A stretch of 6,875 bases of DNA from an uncultured Planctomycetaceae bacterium (lineage in GTDB: Bacteria; Planctomycetota; Planctomycetia; Pirellulales; UBA1268), in the NCBI GenBank assembly GCA_903885855.1, contig CAISKG010000288.1:1-6875 (forward strand). The letters run 5' to 3'. Every line of letters begins with the position of its first letter. The stretch's first letter is position 1. This document shows, piece by piece, positions 6,175 through 6,875 of this stretch. The position numbers and the translations under genes were made by a program. A model generated the notes under the pieces. The model was not told the DNA's origin. It saw only the letters and a list, made by a program, of their open reading frames with translations, and ran no database searches.

Positions 6175-6875
6175 TCAGCGGATGCCGGGGCTGGTAGCCG
6201 GTTGCGAGACGCCCCGCAGCCCCTGCGGCGTCACCTCGCTCGTGCCGTAGGTGCCCCCCTCCCCCGGCCGCGCCAGATATCTGGGCAACGTGATGTTCTC
6301 GAAGAAGGCGAGATTCGGCTTCTGGTAGGGGAGAAGCGCATCCTGGATCGACTGCCCCTGCTCGGTCTGCAGAAATCCCGGCGCGCCGCTCACGGACATC
6401 GACTGCCAGAGCATGCGGTCGGCCTCGACGATGCGGAGACGGCAGATGTGCTCCGTGACACGCACCTTCTCGCCCTCGCGGTTCGCGCTGCCGAAGGTGC
6501 GGTAGGAGATCTCGCGGGTCTCGCCGGTTTCGGTGAGGGCCTCGAGCCGCAGCGGCGCCCCGTCCTGCGCCACGAGCCCCGCGGCGGCGATCTGACGGAG
6601 CAGGCCCTGCCGCACCCGCTCCTGCTCAGCGGCGTCCCCCTGCACGCGGACCTCGAGCGCGACCGCCGTACCCGGCCGGATGGCGAGGAGCTTCTCGGCG
6701 TCGAGGCCGGCGGCCCGCTGCCGTGCCTGATCGTGGGGGAGGCGCAGCGGCACCAGCGCGCGCGTGGAGCGGTCCGGCGACGATGTGGCGAACCAGACGT
6801 CCGTCCCCCCGGAGCCGGCCGTCCCGGCGAATCCGGACATCGGGGGCGACTGGTAGCGCCACAGCACGACGCGCC
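6175..6875 (-). CDS. C-terminal part of a protein of unknown function (partial, runs off the right edge)
   Basis: An open frame enters from the right edge and stops at TGA (6177-6175), giving at least 232 residues. I do not recognise the family. The visible part begins RVVLWRYQSPPMSGFAG and GGTDVWFATSS. A region with mixed strands and helices follows (LLAIRPGTAVALEVRV, then a helical EQERVRQGLLRQIAAAGL). Next are beta-rich stretches (REISYRTFG; VRVTEHICRLRIV) and then FFENITLPRYLARPGEGG close to the end. No transmembrane segment or catalytic motif is evident in this part. A GTG at 6867 and an ATG at 6840 are in frame, but neither has a Shine-Dalgarno and the frame is open beyond both, so a longer gene starting outside the window is likely. 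Codon use looks like the neighbours'. The 24-base gap to the glycoside hydrolase suggests one transcript. The function is unknown, and shared transcription does not prove a role in glycan degradation. Confidence 0.75.
   Translation of the reverse strand, partial: RVVLWRYQSPPMSGFAGTAGSGGTDVWFATSSPDRSTRALVPLRLPHDQARQRAAGLDAEKLLAIRPGTAVALEVRVQGDAAEQERVRQGLLRQIAAAGLVAQDGAPLRLEALTETGETREISYRTFGSANREGEKVRVTEHICRLRIVEADRMLWQSMSVSGAPGFLQTEQGQSIQDALLPYQKPNLAFFENITLPRYLARPGEGGTYGTSEVTPQGLRGVSQPATSPGIR

Noticed and set aside
1..6875. tRNA, rRNA, CRISPR arrays, insertion-sequence ends, phage or toxin-antitoxin genes
   Set aside because: None was seen: there are no regularly spaced direct repeats, no transposase or integrase motifs, and no tRNA-like cloverleaf. 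The window looks like ordinary chromosomal sequence.

Overview
The window is very GC-rich and shows several traits of Planctomycetota (probably a Pirellulales-like lineage). These are a membrane-anchored PQQ-type beta-propeller with the 'GPDRDG' and 'TQEQRGD' signatures, a short basic N-terminus carrying an LE.R.(L/M)A-type motif at the left edge, and a cluster of exported carbohydrate-active-type proteins. The taxonomic call is an inference from gene content. I saw no rRNA, tRNA, CRISPR array, insertion sequence or phage gene.

Left part (1-900). The 5' end of a leftward gene runs off the window; it encodes a planctomycete-type large-surface-protein leader. A 236-base GC-rich gap follows, with strong, partly mutually exclusive hairpins. 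Next is a leftward pterin-4a-carbinolamine dehydratase-like gene (371-736) whose third catalytic histidine is replaced by phenylalanine. A 164-base divergent gap with two overlapping perfect palindromes separates it from the next gene.

Middle (901-2709). A single rightward gene encodes about five N-terminal transmembrane helices fused to a C-terminal PQQ-like beta-propeller, predicted to sit on the outer face of the cytoplasmic membrane.

Right part (2676-6875). A leftward operon of at least three genes reads from the right edge. First comes the 3' portion of a gene of unknown function (6175-6875). After 24 bases comes an exported GH5-like (clan GH-A) glycoside hydrolase with both catalytic glutamates and a Tat-like leader (4987-6150). 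It is coupled by a 4-base GTGA overlap to a 771-residue exported protein of unrecognised family (2676-4990). That protein has an alpha/beta N-terminal domain and a large helical domain reminiscent of (alpha/alpha)6 six-hairpin glycosidases. The last gene carries a one-base deletion in a G5 tract near its 3' end, and restoring the base gives an intact protein. Its 3' end overlaps the propeller gene by 34 bases, tail to tail.

The most plausible theme is extracellular or periplasmic polysaccharide processing, with the GH5-like enzyme and its coupled partner acting on the same glycan. The points most worth following up are the unrecognised two-domain partner, its frameshift, and the histidine-to-phenylalanine change in the dehydratase.
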